Origin: Ariolimax columbianus | Taxonomy: Eukaryota > Mollusca > Gastropoda > Stylommatophora > Arionidae | Direction: 5' to 3' | Length of the DNA: 64,000 nt | Assembly: GCA_036924085.1 (NCBI GenBank) | Contig: JAVGWX010000005.1 | Coordinates: forward strand, 96,276,730-96,340,729 | Shown here: in pieces, positions 41,950 to 53,269 of the stretch | Layout of the letters: every line of letters starts with the position of its first letter | Numbering within the stretch: the stretch's first letter is position 1 | Made by a program: the position numbers and the translations under genes | The notes under the pieces: model-generated | Told to the model about the DNA's origin: nothing | Seen by the model: the letters and a program-made list of their open reading frames with translations, nothing else | The model's database searches: none

Positions 41950-42590
41950 AGAGTATTCTCGATTTGCCGGACTTTTCTAGAAATTGTGGCGTGGTTCCAG
42001 GCCTCGTCCAGGGCGGAGGAGGAGGTTGATATTTGCTGGAGCCATACTGTGCGGAGAAGGCCTCGTCTGCCTCTCCAGCCGGTCGGAGGAAGACTTTTGG
42101 CGCTGAGGAACAGCTTGTGTAGTATCTTGTGGGCAGGGTTAAATGGTCCTTTCGTACAACATCACCGAATAAAGAAACTCGGCGTCGGTCAAGTATTTCT
42201 GAGATTGGGTAGATGCCTGTTTTAGCAGAGACCTCCACGTTACAGATGTAGTCATGTCATCGGATGCCTAGGATACGCTTCTGATTGCTCATTTGGAAGG
42301 CTTCCGTGTCATGTCTGTTTCAGTAATGTTCAGGTCTCGGTATCGTGGGGCAAGACGGTCCACGCAGGACTAGTAGTTGCGAAATTGTTTCCCAAGAGAG
42401 GTCTTGCCATTATACCACACACCTCGGTGGTCATGCAAAGCAGACTTAGCTAGTCCGATCCGCCTTGGCATATCAGGACCTTTGCACCCGTCGGATGATA
42501 TCATGCTACCGAGGTAGATGAATTCCCAGGGAGGACGTTTCGCTGTTTCACATTTCCAGAGAGGGCTGCAACGCAGAACTGTCTGTGCCG
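41950..42590 (-). pseudogene. LINE RT C-terminal fragment
   Basis: Minus strand: FIYLGSMISSDGCK, PRRIGLAKSALH, WYNGKTSLGKQF, then in other frames ITETDMTRKPS and IYPISEILDRRRVSLFGDVV followed by a Pro-rich degenerate end. FxYLGS-I-SDG and I-RRR-LFG are the usual post-palm landmarks. Highly decayed. Confidence 0.73.
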
Positions 42591-42614
42591 AACAGGAAAT
42601 ATGTATTTATATAT

Positions 42615-42832
42615 ATGTGGGATTCCGTGGCGAAGTAGTTTAGCCGTCAGCCTCGTGATCAGGTGGTGTGGGTTCGACTCCGGACTCCACCGTCTTTTTC
42701 ACGGGTACTTGATGCGGAGTCCCCTGCATCTTGTAGTCGCCCCCTAGTCATCTTGTCCGTGACTTGCCACTGGGGTCGGGAGAGTGAAGATAAAAAGTAG
42801 CGCAGTTAATCCTTACTAAAAATAGCGCTAGC
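42615..42832 (+). mobile_element. tRNA-derived SINE, third family
   Basis: A-box GTGGCGAAGTAGTTTAGCCG and a perfect B-box GGTTCGACTCC about 35 bp later, then a body with GATGCGGAGTCCCCTGCATC and CCACTGGGGTCGGGAGAGTG, ending TAGCGCTAGCAAAATAAATT. It sits next to (TA)n tracts. Confidence 0.85.
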
Positions 42833-42875
42833 AAAATAAATTATGCCATCATCGTCTACGATGGACGGCGGCCTT

Positions 42876-42876
<1 letters not shown>

Positions 42877-42958
<82 letters not shown>
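42877..42958. repeat. (TA)n microsatellite
   Basis: About 40 TA units with one GTA interruption. Confidence 0.97.
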
Positions 42959-42960
<2 letters not shown>

Positions 42961-43243
42961 CACTGCCTTGTGGGATACCTATTTACGGAATAGGCCTCGG
43001 GAGTAAACCGTGAGAAAAAATATGCATCCTGTACTATCTCCGGTCGTCTCGATAATGTCTTGTCATTGGTCAAATGTATCTCAGGACGAGAGAGTGAGGT
43101 TGACAGAAAGCGCAGTTACGTTCTTACTTTAGTTTAAATCACAGTGCAAGTCACCCATTTCAGCGGACAGAGCAAGAAGAAAAAAATATTCTCCACACAG
43201 CTGAACAGTGAAAGTGGTCTTCATCAATCATATGAGATGGACA

Positions 43244-43246
<3 letters not shown>

Positions 43247-43322
<76 letters not shown>
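43247..43322. repeat. (TA)n microsatellite
   Basis: About 35 TA units, one TTTA interruption. The interval 43325-43680 is unassigned. Confidence 0.97.
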
Positions 43323-43682
43323 GATTGTTTCCTCTTTTCCTCTTACGGACGTGTAGAATACAATCAGCCAGTCAATCAGTCATTAAGTCATTCCGTCAGT
43401 TAGTTATCGATTGTTCTCGATTAGTTACAATTAATATTTTTTTAGTTTTTTTTAGTTTTTATTGCGCTGAACACATAAAGCTATGGGGCGGGGACAATGT
43501 AAAGTTTCTAAAAAAATTGAAATAGCTATAATCAGTTTATAAGAAAATATCACAGGTGGCAGAGTTATGTGAAGAATAATGTTATGATATCCCAAAACTT
43601 TTTTGTTACACATTTGAAACCATTTTTAGTCGAAAAATGCGATAATGAGTGTTCTGTAGCATCAGTTGAAGTTATGAGACAC

Positions 43683-44495
43683 CCCAAAACTGGTGCTTTC
43701 ACAAAAGATAAGCTTAGAGCCACCACAAAACTGGTGCTTTCACAAAAGATAAGCTTAGAGCCACCACAAAATTGGTGCTTTCACAAAAGATAAGCTTAGA
43801 GCCACCACAAAACTGGTGCTTTCACAAAAGATAAGCTTAGAGCCACCACAAAACTGGTGCTTTCACAAAAGATAAGCTTAGAGTCACAACAAAACTGGTG
43901 CTTTCACAAAAGATAAGCTTAGAGCCACCACAAAACTGGTGCTTTCACAAAAGACAAGCTTAGAGCCACCACAAAACTGGTGCTTTCATAAAAAATAAGC
44001 TTAGAGCCACCACAAAACTGGTGCTTTCACAAAAGATAAGCTTAGAGCCACAACAAAACTGGTGCTTTCACAAAAGATAAGCTTAGAGCCACAACAGAAC
44101 TGGTGCTTTCACAAAAGATAAGCTTAAGCCACAAAAAACTGGTGCTTTCACAAAAGATAAGCTTAGAGCCACAACAAAACTGGGGCTTTCACAAAAGATA
44201 AGCTTAGAGCCACCACAAAACTGGTGCTTTCACAAAGGATAAGCTTAGAGCCACAACAAAACTGGTGCTTTCACAAAAGATAAGCTTAGAGCCACAACAA
44301 AACTGGTGCTTTCACAAAAGATAAGCTTAGAGCCACAACAAAACTGGTGCTTTCACAAAAGATAAGCTTAGAGCCACAACAAAACTGGTGCTTTCACAAA
44401 AGATAAGCTTAGAGCCACAACAAAACTGGTGCTTTCACAAAAGATAAGCTTAGAGCCACAACAAAACTTGTGCTTTCACAAAAGATAAGCCTAGC
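43683..44495. repeat. 41-bp minisatellite, type A (about 20 copies)
   Basis: The unit contains GATAAGCTTAGAGCCACCAC, AAAACTGGTGC and TTTCACAAAA, with an AAGCTT (HindIII) site in nearly every unit. A CCACAAC variant alternates with CCACCAC. One type A unit is also found inside the type B array near 44600-44640. Confidence 0.96.
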
Positions 44496-45135
44496 GCCAC
44501 CACAAAACGGAAGCTTTCCAAAAGATAAGCCTAGCGCCACCACAAAACGGATGCTTTCCAAAAAGTATGCCTAGCGCCACCACAAAACGGATGCTTTCCA
44601 AAAGATAAGCTTAGAGCCACAACAAAACTGGTGCTTTCACAAAGGATAAGCCTAGCGCCACCACAAAACGGATGCTTTCCAAAAGATAAGCCTAGCGCCA
44701 CCACAAAACGGATGCTTTCCAAAAGATAAGCCTAGCGCCACCACACAACGGATGCTTTCCAAAAGATAAGCCTAGCGCCACCACAAAACGGATGCTTTCC
44801 AAAAGATAGGCCTAGCGCCACCACAAAACGCATGTTTTCCAAAAGATAAGCCTAGCGCCACCACACAACGGATGCTTTCCAAAAGATAAGCCTAGCGCCA
44901 CCACAAAACGGATGCTCTCCAAAAGATAAGCCAAGCGCCACCACAAAACGGATGCTTTCCAAAAGATAAGCCTAGCGCCACCACAAAACGGATGCTTTCC
45001 AAAAGATAAGCATAGCGCCACCACAAAACGGATGCTTTCCAAAAGATAAGCCTAGCGCCACCACAAAACGGATGCTTTCCAAAAGATAAGCCTAGCGCCA
45101 CCACAAAACGGATGCTTTCCAAAAGATAAGCCTAT
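44496..45135. repeat. 40-bp minisatellite, type B (about 16 copies)
   Basis: The unit contains GATAAGCCTAGCGCCACCAC, AAAACGGATGC and TTTCCAAAA. It differs from type A at fixed sites and by one base of length. Because 40 is not a multiple of three, the reverse ORFs rotate through all frames and are artefacts. Confidence 0.96.
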
Positions 45136-45251
45136 CTTAAATGGCCGTTGCCAGGAAAGTAAACAAACTGGAATTGAACGTTGAAAAGACATTGGAAAGA
45201 CAATTGTTAGCACTAGCTTTGGATGAAGACGCAGGTTCAGCAATAGAGCCT

Positions 45252-45325
45252 GACATAGGAGACTAACGTCTCGTCAGACAAAACATGCTGATCGGACAAT
45301 GCTAGTCAGAATCAGGAGAAATAAG
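45252..45325 (+). mobile_element. Fragment of the 37-bp-motif dispersed element
   Basis: GGAGACTAACGTCTCGTCAG then ACAAAACATGCTGATCGGAC and AATGCTAGTCAGAATCAGG match the 5' part of copy 1 at 17830. The body is missing. Confidence 0.65.
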
Positions 45326-45329
45326 CTAA

Positions 45330-46935
45330 GCCTCCCCCAACCTCCCCCCCTCCCCACACACACACACGCACATCACTTCCGTGTTATTCTCCCTGGAGAA
45401 TAACGCGTAGCGTTAGTAGAGAGAGAGCGACATTCTAATTCTGTTCTGTTCAAATCGACGTCATTGCACTTTGGACAAACTCACAGGCACTCAGTCTCAG
45501 CAAATAGGGTAGAGTTTATATACTGAAAGTTCAAGTAGCCCGCTGGTTGTACATACTCCTTCTCCGTCCTCTAGGACGGCCCATCCAGTAAAGTTAATTA
45601 ACCCAGTCTTAGAAGTGGGTACTGACCGACATCAAAATGTATCTCCTTTCTATGTCCACATTCAATGTCCTTACTATAAGTTACTCAGAGCCGATATGTC
45701 AACTCGTTCATTCTTGCTCAATCCCAGTATGGCAAGGATGGTAGATTCACACAAGCCTCCAAAGTCTTGGTGCCTCTGTGTTTTTTCTTTTCGATCGTAC
45801 AGCATCCATCCCTTCTATACCTTCTTGTGTCATTGGTTTTACATTTCAACATGTTGTCTCTTCTTTAGTTTGTGGCTTGCTAACTTACTATGTGAGTATA
45901 TATTAGTGATAAATGCTTGATCAAACTAACAATGGGACACAAGCATACATTCAAGACAGAAATAATATTTAATTCGATGGTGTCCCTTTGAGAATCGTGA
46001 CATCACAACGTTAAAAACAAGAGGTAATGGTCACTTGATAATGGGAAAACCTAAAACAAAATGATGAAATATAGTTTGACAAAACGATAATAACGGATGA
46101 TAACCGATATACTGACCAAATAAGGTCTTCATCACGTACTACTCCCAAAAACTAAAAAAAACAGCACAGTAAACACAAGCTCAACTAAATACGTAAAGCA
46201 GCCAGATTACTTAAAAAGGGCGAAATAAAATATAGACACATAAACTAGAAGTGACAATATTAAAGTCAATTAATAAATCAAACTGCATTATAATTCAGGT
46301 GGATATTAATAATAACAAGGTCTGCAGCTAAAATGTGATCATCAAGGGCAAAAACATTTTAATATATCGATTTTCCTAGTTCACAATGTGGCTCTGTCAG
46401 ATTTAAAGACTATTTAGTCTCATATAAAGTGACCATCGTTAGATTACAAACTGAACAGAAAAATTTGAAGTGGCATATTGATAATATATTTGTGATTTAC
46501 ACGACTGATCTGGGAACATGGGACAGTTTAATAGTTTGTTACTGACCTGCTTAATAACCACTGGTGACAGGAGAAGAACTGAAAGAGAGGTGAAAGTGTA
46601 TGTTATTTATTTGTATTCTTCAAGGACTTCCATATAGTTTCTCATCAAAGATTGTTTAGGAAGTTAAAATCCCATGGTCTAAGTGGCGACATTGCAAAAT
46701 GGATATAAAGCTGGTTAACATGAAGAGTGCAGAGAGTTCGCATACATAAAGGAGTACTTTGAGCCATAAAATGCGAAGTGATACTGGGATAGGTGCTGAG
46801 ATCAGTTTTCTTCTTGATATGCACATGAGTGAAATAAAATATAATATTCAAATGCCTCAAAACTCTTCTCCACTTTCTTTGTCAGGGTCAAGTTTTCTAC
46901 TAAAAAATATTTAAACTGAATGCATTTAGTATTTT
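45330..46935. other. Unassigned stretch, one weak exon-like signal
   Basis: Mostly featureless. On the minus strand near 46553-46584, a 32-bp stretch is bounded by CTCTTTCAG and GTCAGTAAC, a possible small exon with no context to support it. Confidence 0.3.
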
Positions 46936-46939
46936 ATGA

Positions 46940-47600
46940 TTCTAATTTGTAAGATCTGAGATATCTGCTTTGACAGAAGTGTATCTCTAATGCTGTTAAA
47001 TGTATTGTTGGGCATTTTAATTCTTTTAATGATCGCCCTTTCGCATTTTCCATCAGATGAAATGAGATGGCCAAGGTATACATTACTTGACATTTGTTCC
47101 ACAATTTCTTCATTTATATGGTGAACACCATAGCTTTAACATTTTGATGTTGATTGCGAACCCATAATGTTGACTTTTGCTGGTTATCTCATTCATTACG
47201 TTCTGTACATGTACTGGATCCTCTGCTATTAACGTTGTATCATCAGCATATCTGATTTTATTGATGCTACGTTCTTCTATATTCAATCCAGGCATGTTAT
47301 CTATGTCTTTGAAAATATGTTCTGTGTGTACATTAAACAAGCAAGGGGAGAGCACACAACCCTATCAACCTCATTTGTTAATAGGTATACTAGGTGACGC
47401 CTCCTATCTAGTTCTCAAACACACTAATTGATCCCAATATAAGTTTGTGATACGTTTGATATCATTACCGTTCAGATTGATATCCTCCAGACATCTTATT
47501 AATTGTCCACGCGTCACGTTATCAAACGCTTAATGTAATCAATGAAGCAAGCATATACGTCCTTTTGCACCTCCATGTATTTTTCCACAAGCATGGAGAT
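46940..47600 (-). pseudogene. LINE RT core fragment with intact palm motif
   Basis: Minus strand: EKYMEVQKDVYACFIDYIKR, degenerate fingers, then CVLSPCLFNVHTEHIF, MPGLNIEERSINKIRYADDT (canonical palm YADD), LIAEDPVHVQNVMNEI, FAINI, then EEIVEQMSSNVYLGHLISSD and RAIIKRIKM. The order is correct from motif 3 to post-palm, with frameshifts near 47350 and 47110. Confidence 0.85.
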
Positions 47601-47609
47601 AAGTGTAAG

Positions 47610-48150
47610 TGTACAGTCATTCACATGGGTAGATCCAATTTGGAATATAAATACAGGAAGGAAAAATAATATTAGGAATTTAGGCCTAGGGCTTAGGGGT
47701 TATAATAGATCACACAGGTAAGGCGAGTGAGCAAGTCCAGGTAACATTGGAAAGGTACTAGGTAAATGGAATGTTAGGTATGGTAAAACGAAGCATTACA
47801 CATAGGATGAAGGAAGTGATAGTCAAACTGTTTAAAGCATTAGTTAACCTAGACTGGAGTACTATGTTCCGGTGTGTAATCTTTATCGTAGAGAGGATAT
47901 AAATATGCTGGAAGGAATACGAAGAGGAACGACAAAACTGAGATTGGGAGCTCAGATTTATAGTTACGAAGAAAGACTCGGAAAACCCGATATACAGTGA
48001 ATATAAAGAGTCAGGATACGCATTCAAAAATAGATTGAAGGCATTTATATATTTTCAGAAAAAGTTCAGTTTAAGAAATTTGTTGTATTACAGACTGCAG
48101 AGCCTGTGTAAATAAGTTCAGTTAGCCTAAGAGGTTTTACGACACTGTAG
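47610..48150 (+). pseudogene. CR1-like LINE 3' end (copy D)
   Basis: Readable blocks: CTVIHMGRSNLEYKYRK, NIRNLGLGLRGY, then PRLEYYVPVCNLYR, DINMLEGIRRGTTKLRLG and YSYEERLGKPDIQ; ends CAGACTGCAGAGCCTGTG. Heavily broken; more diverged than copies A and B. Confidence 0.78.
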
Positions 48151-48479
48151 CGAACCTTGCTTGTTTGAGTTGATAGTGTAGGTATATGAATGTAGACTAT
48201 GAAGAGGAAATAAAGCCAGTTTTGTTTTATGAGTAGTTAAGACATTCCGTGTTGCAAACATATAAAGTACATTTACCCATCGTCCAATTGTTACTTAAAT
48301 CCGAAAAATGAATTGATAATGATGATATAATCTCCTTAACTGTTAACTGGTAGCTCCTGACAGCCCAATGCCTAAGTTGTTATGGTGATGTGTACAGTAT
48401 GTTGTGTATGGCGGCGTGTGGTAGGAGCAACCAGTTTCACCTTGATCGGCTAGCCCAGGACACAAAGTCAGGATGTAGC

Positions 48480-48865
48480 CCACTGATATTGATCGGACAG
48501 GTTAGTCAGGGTATGGCAAAACATACTGACAGATCATGTTTGTCAGGGTAAAGCAAAACATACTGATCAAACATGTTAGTCAGGGTAAGGTAAAAATATA
48601 ATGGCCAAGACCACCACCTCAGTTGACTGTTTTTATGGCAGCCTGGCTAACAAGGTCGGAGATCAACGTGGTACCCACACGTGTGAGCGACATGTAGATG
48701 CATCCAAGCACAGCACAACCGCCTGGTGGACCCCGGTTCACATTCATCAGGACGTTCGGTATGTGATGACAGTTACTGCAACCCGCCACAGAACGCCATT
48801 TTCATGGATCACAAAAGAGTAATCTAACTCATTGTGGGCATTCAACAACAACAACAACAATCACA
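48480..48865 (+). mobile_element. Dispersed element with 37-bp motif, copy 2
   Basis: Three 37-bp-type units (ATACTGATCAAACATGTTAG and variants) at 48490-48600, then the body GGCAGCCTGGCTAACAAGGT...CGACATGTAGATGCATCC... and the tail CATTCAACAACAACAACAA. An ORF of 73 aa spans the body but has no match in the other copies' frames. Confidence 0.78.
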
Positions 48866-48974
48866 CCACATGCAGGATTTTGGTTGGTGTGAGTGGAGGG
48901 TGTACACATCATTAGTTGGAGTGTATTCTACCATAGAGGGGATATAAGTACAACCATAATACCAATAGTCTATA

Positions 48975-49207
48975 CATGATACCGGAATAACTCGCAGTCA
49001 CGACGGCGTTTATTCCTACTCTGACGTCCACCCGAAGGATTTACGTGGTTGGGAAATAAAGGTAGCTCGTCCATACAGTTACCATTCAGTACACTGGTTA
49101 AGTTTGTATTATACATGATAGAAAATAACCTGTCCCTCAAAGAGGGATTTGAATGTAATGGCCCCGGGTTGAGGAGTCCAACATTTAGACAGCTCGGCCA
49201 CCCATCT
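48975..49207 (-). mobile_element. tRNA-Leu/Ser-like SINE (minus)
   Basis: The minus strand begins GGTGGCCGAGCTGTCTAAAT then GTTGGACTCC (A-box and D-arm like a class II tRNA), and ATTCAAATCCC serves as a B-box about 45 bp later, consistent with an extra-arm tRNA ancestor. Body with GGTGGACGTCAGAGTAGGAA; ends near TCCGGTATCATG. Confidence 0.72.
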
Positions 49208-49284
49208 CCTTGGTACACATTCAAAAGGGCATGTAAGGCTTTCCAGAAGAGTAGAAGAAGGAGTAGAAGTGCCAATAACCCGTG

Positions 49285-49865
49285 AGTGATGCCGATGGGT
49301 TGTCGCCCTGAACCTGTTAGCGCGTCATATTACATCCTATTTTACGAGGCATTTTAGGAAGACTTGTTTCCGTTGGAGACGAATTATCGCGCATCGTTCT
49401 GCTGGTCCGCACTTCAAAGATGTTGTTTATTGTGTCCGGCAGTGGAGCCAAGACTTTTTGTTACAGATGTTGTTGATGTCCTTGTTAGCTGTGAACACCA
49501 ACAACGCAACAAGTCCGAAGCAGGATCAGTTCCCGGCATTTATAATGAATGGACACATTAAACAGAAAATGTAATCACAGCACACCTTACACACAGGCGT
49601 CATGAATTCAATGTTGCAAGCGTTCATTATTTATAACAGAATATCGACGTAACTTGATGGATTGGGGTTGGGGAAGGAAAAGGTATGACCGGTTTGTTTC
49701 TTTGTGCCGTATCTTTAATTTGTGTAAGTCAGACATCGATTTACAGCTAGGTGGACTGGAGAGTGTTGAGATCCAGAATCGTCTTCTATTCTTGTACAGC
49801 TAAAGAAAACAACCTGCATAGTTTATAATTTTTTAGCAAAAGGTAATCAGGATCCGATAAGACGT
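49285..49865. other. Unassigned stretch
   Basis: No recognisable feature. Confidence 0.35.
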
Positions 49866-49869
49866 GTTG

Positions 49870-49962
49870 TTTAAAGTCCCGCCTCACGTCATTATCACGC
49901 TCCTGGAAACAGGCTGAGTCACAGCAGCCTGACCAACGTGGTAAAGGAACGCCATATTGTTC
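49870..49962 (+). mobile_element. Internally deleted body of the 37-bp-motif element
   Basis: CTCCTGGAAACAGGCTGAGT, CACAGCAGCCTGACCAACGT and GGAACGCCATATTGTTC match the start and end of the copy 1-3 body with the middle missing. Confidence 0.5.
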
Positions 49963-49964
49963 TT

Positions 49965-52445
49965 TCTGCCGTCTTTTTCTTTGCCTCTTTCAAATTCAGC
50001 ACTCCGTCACTTAAGGACTGTCGTATGTTGTCTTTTCAAAGTACTTGGTGACGTTCTAGGGGTCTGAGTCCCTGACTTTTTATCTCTCATGACCGCCTTG
50101 GTATCCGATCTTCTTCCATTCTACAGACATGGCCAAACTACTGTAGTTGGGACTGCTCCACTCGTGTCTTCATTGGTTCGGCTTCTAGATTGCTACGTAT
50201 TGTCTTGTTACGGATCTTGTTCCTTTTCGTCACTTGAACCGCCTTTCTTAGGTACCTCATTTCTGAAATGTGTAGTTGCCTTTCTTGGACTGTGGTTATT
50301 GCCCATGACTCACATCGTATGTCAGGACAGGTACATAGGTCGAGCGGTATACATCCAACTTTGTTTTCCTGCTTTTTTTTTTCTTTTGCTGAGAAATTCT
50401 CCGTTTACTACATGAAAAAGTCTACCAGCTGCTGCCCTTCGTGCATTTAACTCATCATTGATTCCTCCCCTGATAATGTATGTTCTTATCTCTGGCAATC
50501 ACCATGGTTTTTTTGTGGAGTTACTGATGTGCATTCATCTCTTCTTCAACTCTTCTTCCCAGACCTGCAATTTGATCTGAAGATGTGCTTCGGATTTCGT
50601 GATCTGGGCCACATCGTCTGCAAATGCTAGTTCCGAAATTGTAACTTGGTCTTATCTTACAGTACCCTACTCATACTTTTTTGTCCGTTCCTTCCAGGCT
50701 TTGATGACTTCATCCATGAGGAGTATGAAAAGGTACGGGGATAGAATGTCCTCCTGTCTTACGCCGCTACTGGTCCTGAACTCTCCTGACTTTTGAGTTG
50801 ATGTCCTCACATAATTTATGCATGTTTTATAATAACTGCATGGAAGAGATCAGGGGTCCTTGGATATTCTTCCTTGTCAGGCACTCCCAGAGTTTGTCCC
50901 AAGGGACTTTATCAAATGCTTTCTACAAATCCAAAAAGCAGAGATTTCTGGTGTTATACGATCATGTCCTGCTGCTTTACCAATCTTAATTTTCTCCAAT
51001 GCTGCCTTTAGTTCTTCCATTGTGATATTATCGTTCCCCTCCATGGCTCCCTCTTCTTGAATTGGGACTGTTACTTTCAGAGCTTGATTTTCCTCCCCTC
51101 CAAGGAGATCTGAGAAATATTCTTTCCATCTGTTCATTACCTCTTCTGGGGCGGTCAACAGCCAACCTTGTTTATCTTTAACAAATGTCAGGGGGCATTC
51201 CTTTTCCTTCCTCGAGTTCTTTATAGTCCTGTAGAACAGTTTCTGGTTTTCTCCAGTATTATTTTCCTTTTTCTCTCCAACTTCCTCCCAGGATTTATGT
51301 TTAGCCTTGAGCACAGTCTTCTTTGCTTCTGTTCTAAAATGTACATATTCTTTATATTTCTTTGTTTGTTCTTATGTATTCCTAGCCCGTAGGTATTGCT
51401 TCCATGCCTCTTTCTTTTCACGTATTAGTCTTTTCATTACTTCTGTCCACCATGGTGCACCATTTCTCTTCCATCCTTCTCTAGTTTGACCGCAAGCCTA
51501 TACTGCAGTCTCTTTGAGGAGGTCTTTGAATTTTACCCAGAGCATTTCCATATCTTCTTCAGATTCCTCCATACTTCGTATTGCTGTTGTTATGAGCTCT
51601 TGGTATCTCCTCTTAACATCTTGTTCTCTTAGTTTGTAAGTCTTAATTTTATGTTCTCCTTGTGTTATTATATTTCCTGCTTGTTTATCGAAGTTGCTTG
51701 GCTGGATAACTTTTTCCAATTTCTCTCTTTATTTAAACTAGGAAGTGGTCGCTTCCTATCTCTGGTCTTCTGAACACTCTAGCATCCTTTAGATACTTGG
51801 AATCAGTTTTCCTCACTATCGCATAGTCAATTATGGATCTTTAATTTCCTGTCGGCTCGAATCTTGTGTAGGCATGGATACGCTTGTGTGGAAACCGTGT
51901 ATTTATAACAAGGTTTTGTGCTCTGCAGAATCTCAGAAGTCGTTTTCCATTGTCATTTAAGACATCTACTCCATAACTACAGATCACTCCGCCCCATCTA
52001 GAATAGTCGTTTCCAACTCTTGCGATGAAATTTCTAAGGAGAAGTACTTTATTATGGCAATCGTCTACGGTCCTTTGAAGGAGCTCATAAAATTCATCTT
52101 TTATGTCATTGCTCTCATCTTCGTTTGGTGCATACACAGTGACGATATCCATTTAACTATCCTCCTCTTGTAGACTTAGAACCATCAGTCGTTCTGAAAT
52201 AATCTTCCATCCTTTAATGTTTGCATTTTTATTACTATCAACTATACAGCCCACCCCAGCCCTGGCTCTTTCAGTCATGGAAACTCCGCTGTAAAGTATC
52301 ATGTTGCCATCTTGGTCCAGAACGCCCTGTCCCTTTTTCTTTGTTTCTGTAAGTGCAAGGACTGTCAATTTTTCTCTCTTCATCTCGCCTATTAGTTTAT
52401 TTTCTTTTTCGTTTATTCTTCTTACATTTCATGTTCCGTAAATCG
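49965..52445 (-). pseudogene. Near-complete LINE: endonuclease plus reverse transcriptase
   Basis: The most complete retroelement in the window. Minus-strand order: IYGT*NVRRINEKENKLIGE (start of the APE-type endonuclease, Trp codon replaced by TGA), KLTVLALTETKKKGQG (catalytic Glu region), VSMTERARAGVGCIV, MDIVTVYAPNEDESNDIKD, LLLRNFIARVGND (GDFNA block decayed), INTRFPHKRIHAYTRFEPTG; then KVIQPSNFDKQ, RSMEESEEDMEMLWVKFKDL, KSWEEVGEKKEN (linker); RWKEYFSDLLGGEE, KAALEKIKIGKAAGHDRITP (fingers); VRQEDILSPYLFILLMDEVI, LAFADDVAQITKSE (palm FADD); and RSRTNEDTSG to the C-terminal remnant. Several frameshifts; no TSD identified. A 5' UTR may extend to about 52710. Confidence 0.88.
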
Positions 52446-52449
52446 TGGT

Positions 52450-52712
52450 TCTTATTTCTCGCCTGTTCGTCACCTATGAGATCAGTCCGGTTTTCTCTAT
52501 ATTTTCACTTGTAATCGTTTGTTAAGACAAACAGGTGATTAACCTGCTGTGTCTTTACATGGTGGGAGGGTTGCCTCCTAACAGCCTCCATGCCTGCCGA
52601 CCGGTTTTTGTGCACGGTTGCTTATTTCCAGCTAACCTCCAAATAAGGAGGCCTTTCAGCAATCCACAACCCTGCTGACTCAGGGTAGGAGGTAGGTTCT
52701 TCCTCGCCCAGT
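52450..52712 (-). other. Possible 5' UTR of the LINE at 49965-52445
   Basis: Non-coding sequence directly upstream of the endonuclease start, lacking repeats and ending where the minisatellite begins. Confidence 0.4.
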
Positions 52713-52714
52713 TG

Positions 52715-52985
52715 GGGTATTAGAACTCTCCTTTATTCCTGTATCAGACTTGAGTTATTAGAGCTCTTTTTTATTTCTGTATCAGACTTGAGGTATTAGA
52801 GCTCTTCTTTATTCCTGTATCAGACTTTAAAGTATTAGAACTCTCCTTTATTCCTGTATCAAACATGGGGTATTAGAGCTCTTCTTTATTCCTGTATCAG
52901 ACATGAATTATTAGAGCTCTTCTTTATTCCTGTATCAGACATGAATTATTAGAGCTCTTCTTTATTCCTGTATCAGACTTGAGGT
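52715..52985. repeat. About 38-bp minisatellite, 7 copies
   Basis: The unit contains TTTATTCCTGTATCAGACTT, GAGGTATTAGAGCTCTTC. The TATTCCTGWATCAGA core is shared with the array at 62140-63560, suggesting a common origin. Confidence 0.92.
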
Positions 52986-53269
52986 ACTTAAGGTGAGTCT
53001 TAGTCGCTGACTTCTCTTTGTCCATGAAATCTTGCCCTTAAGTATCTTCTGTAGAAGACGTGCATGTCGTATACTCTGTTCTACCCAAATCGATCTTTGT
53101 TTTTGTATAATTTCCAATAGTTGTTTATGTGCGCTTACCTCAGTGAGTACATTGTCAATGAATCCTCTTTCTGGCCAGCTCACACGTTTCATTCTACTGT
53201 AACACGACATTCAAACACGTGCATGTTGTTCTGAGCATTTGTCTCTGGAGTCCATGGTCAGCCACATTC

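Noticed and set aside
43569..45243. Possible CRISPR-like array of about 40-bp repeats
   Set aside because: The units are contiguous with no unique spacers and the genome is eukaryotic; this is a minisatellite.
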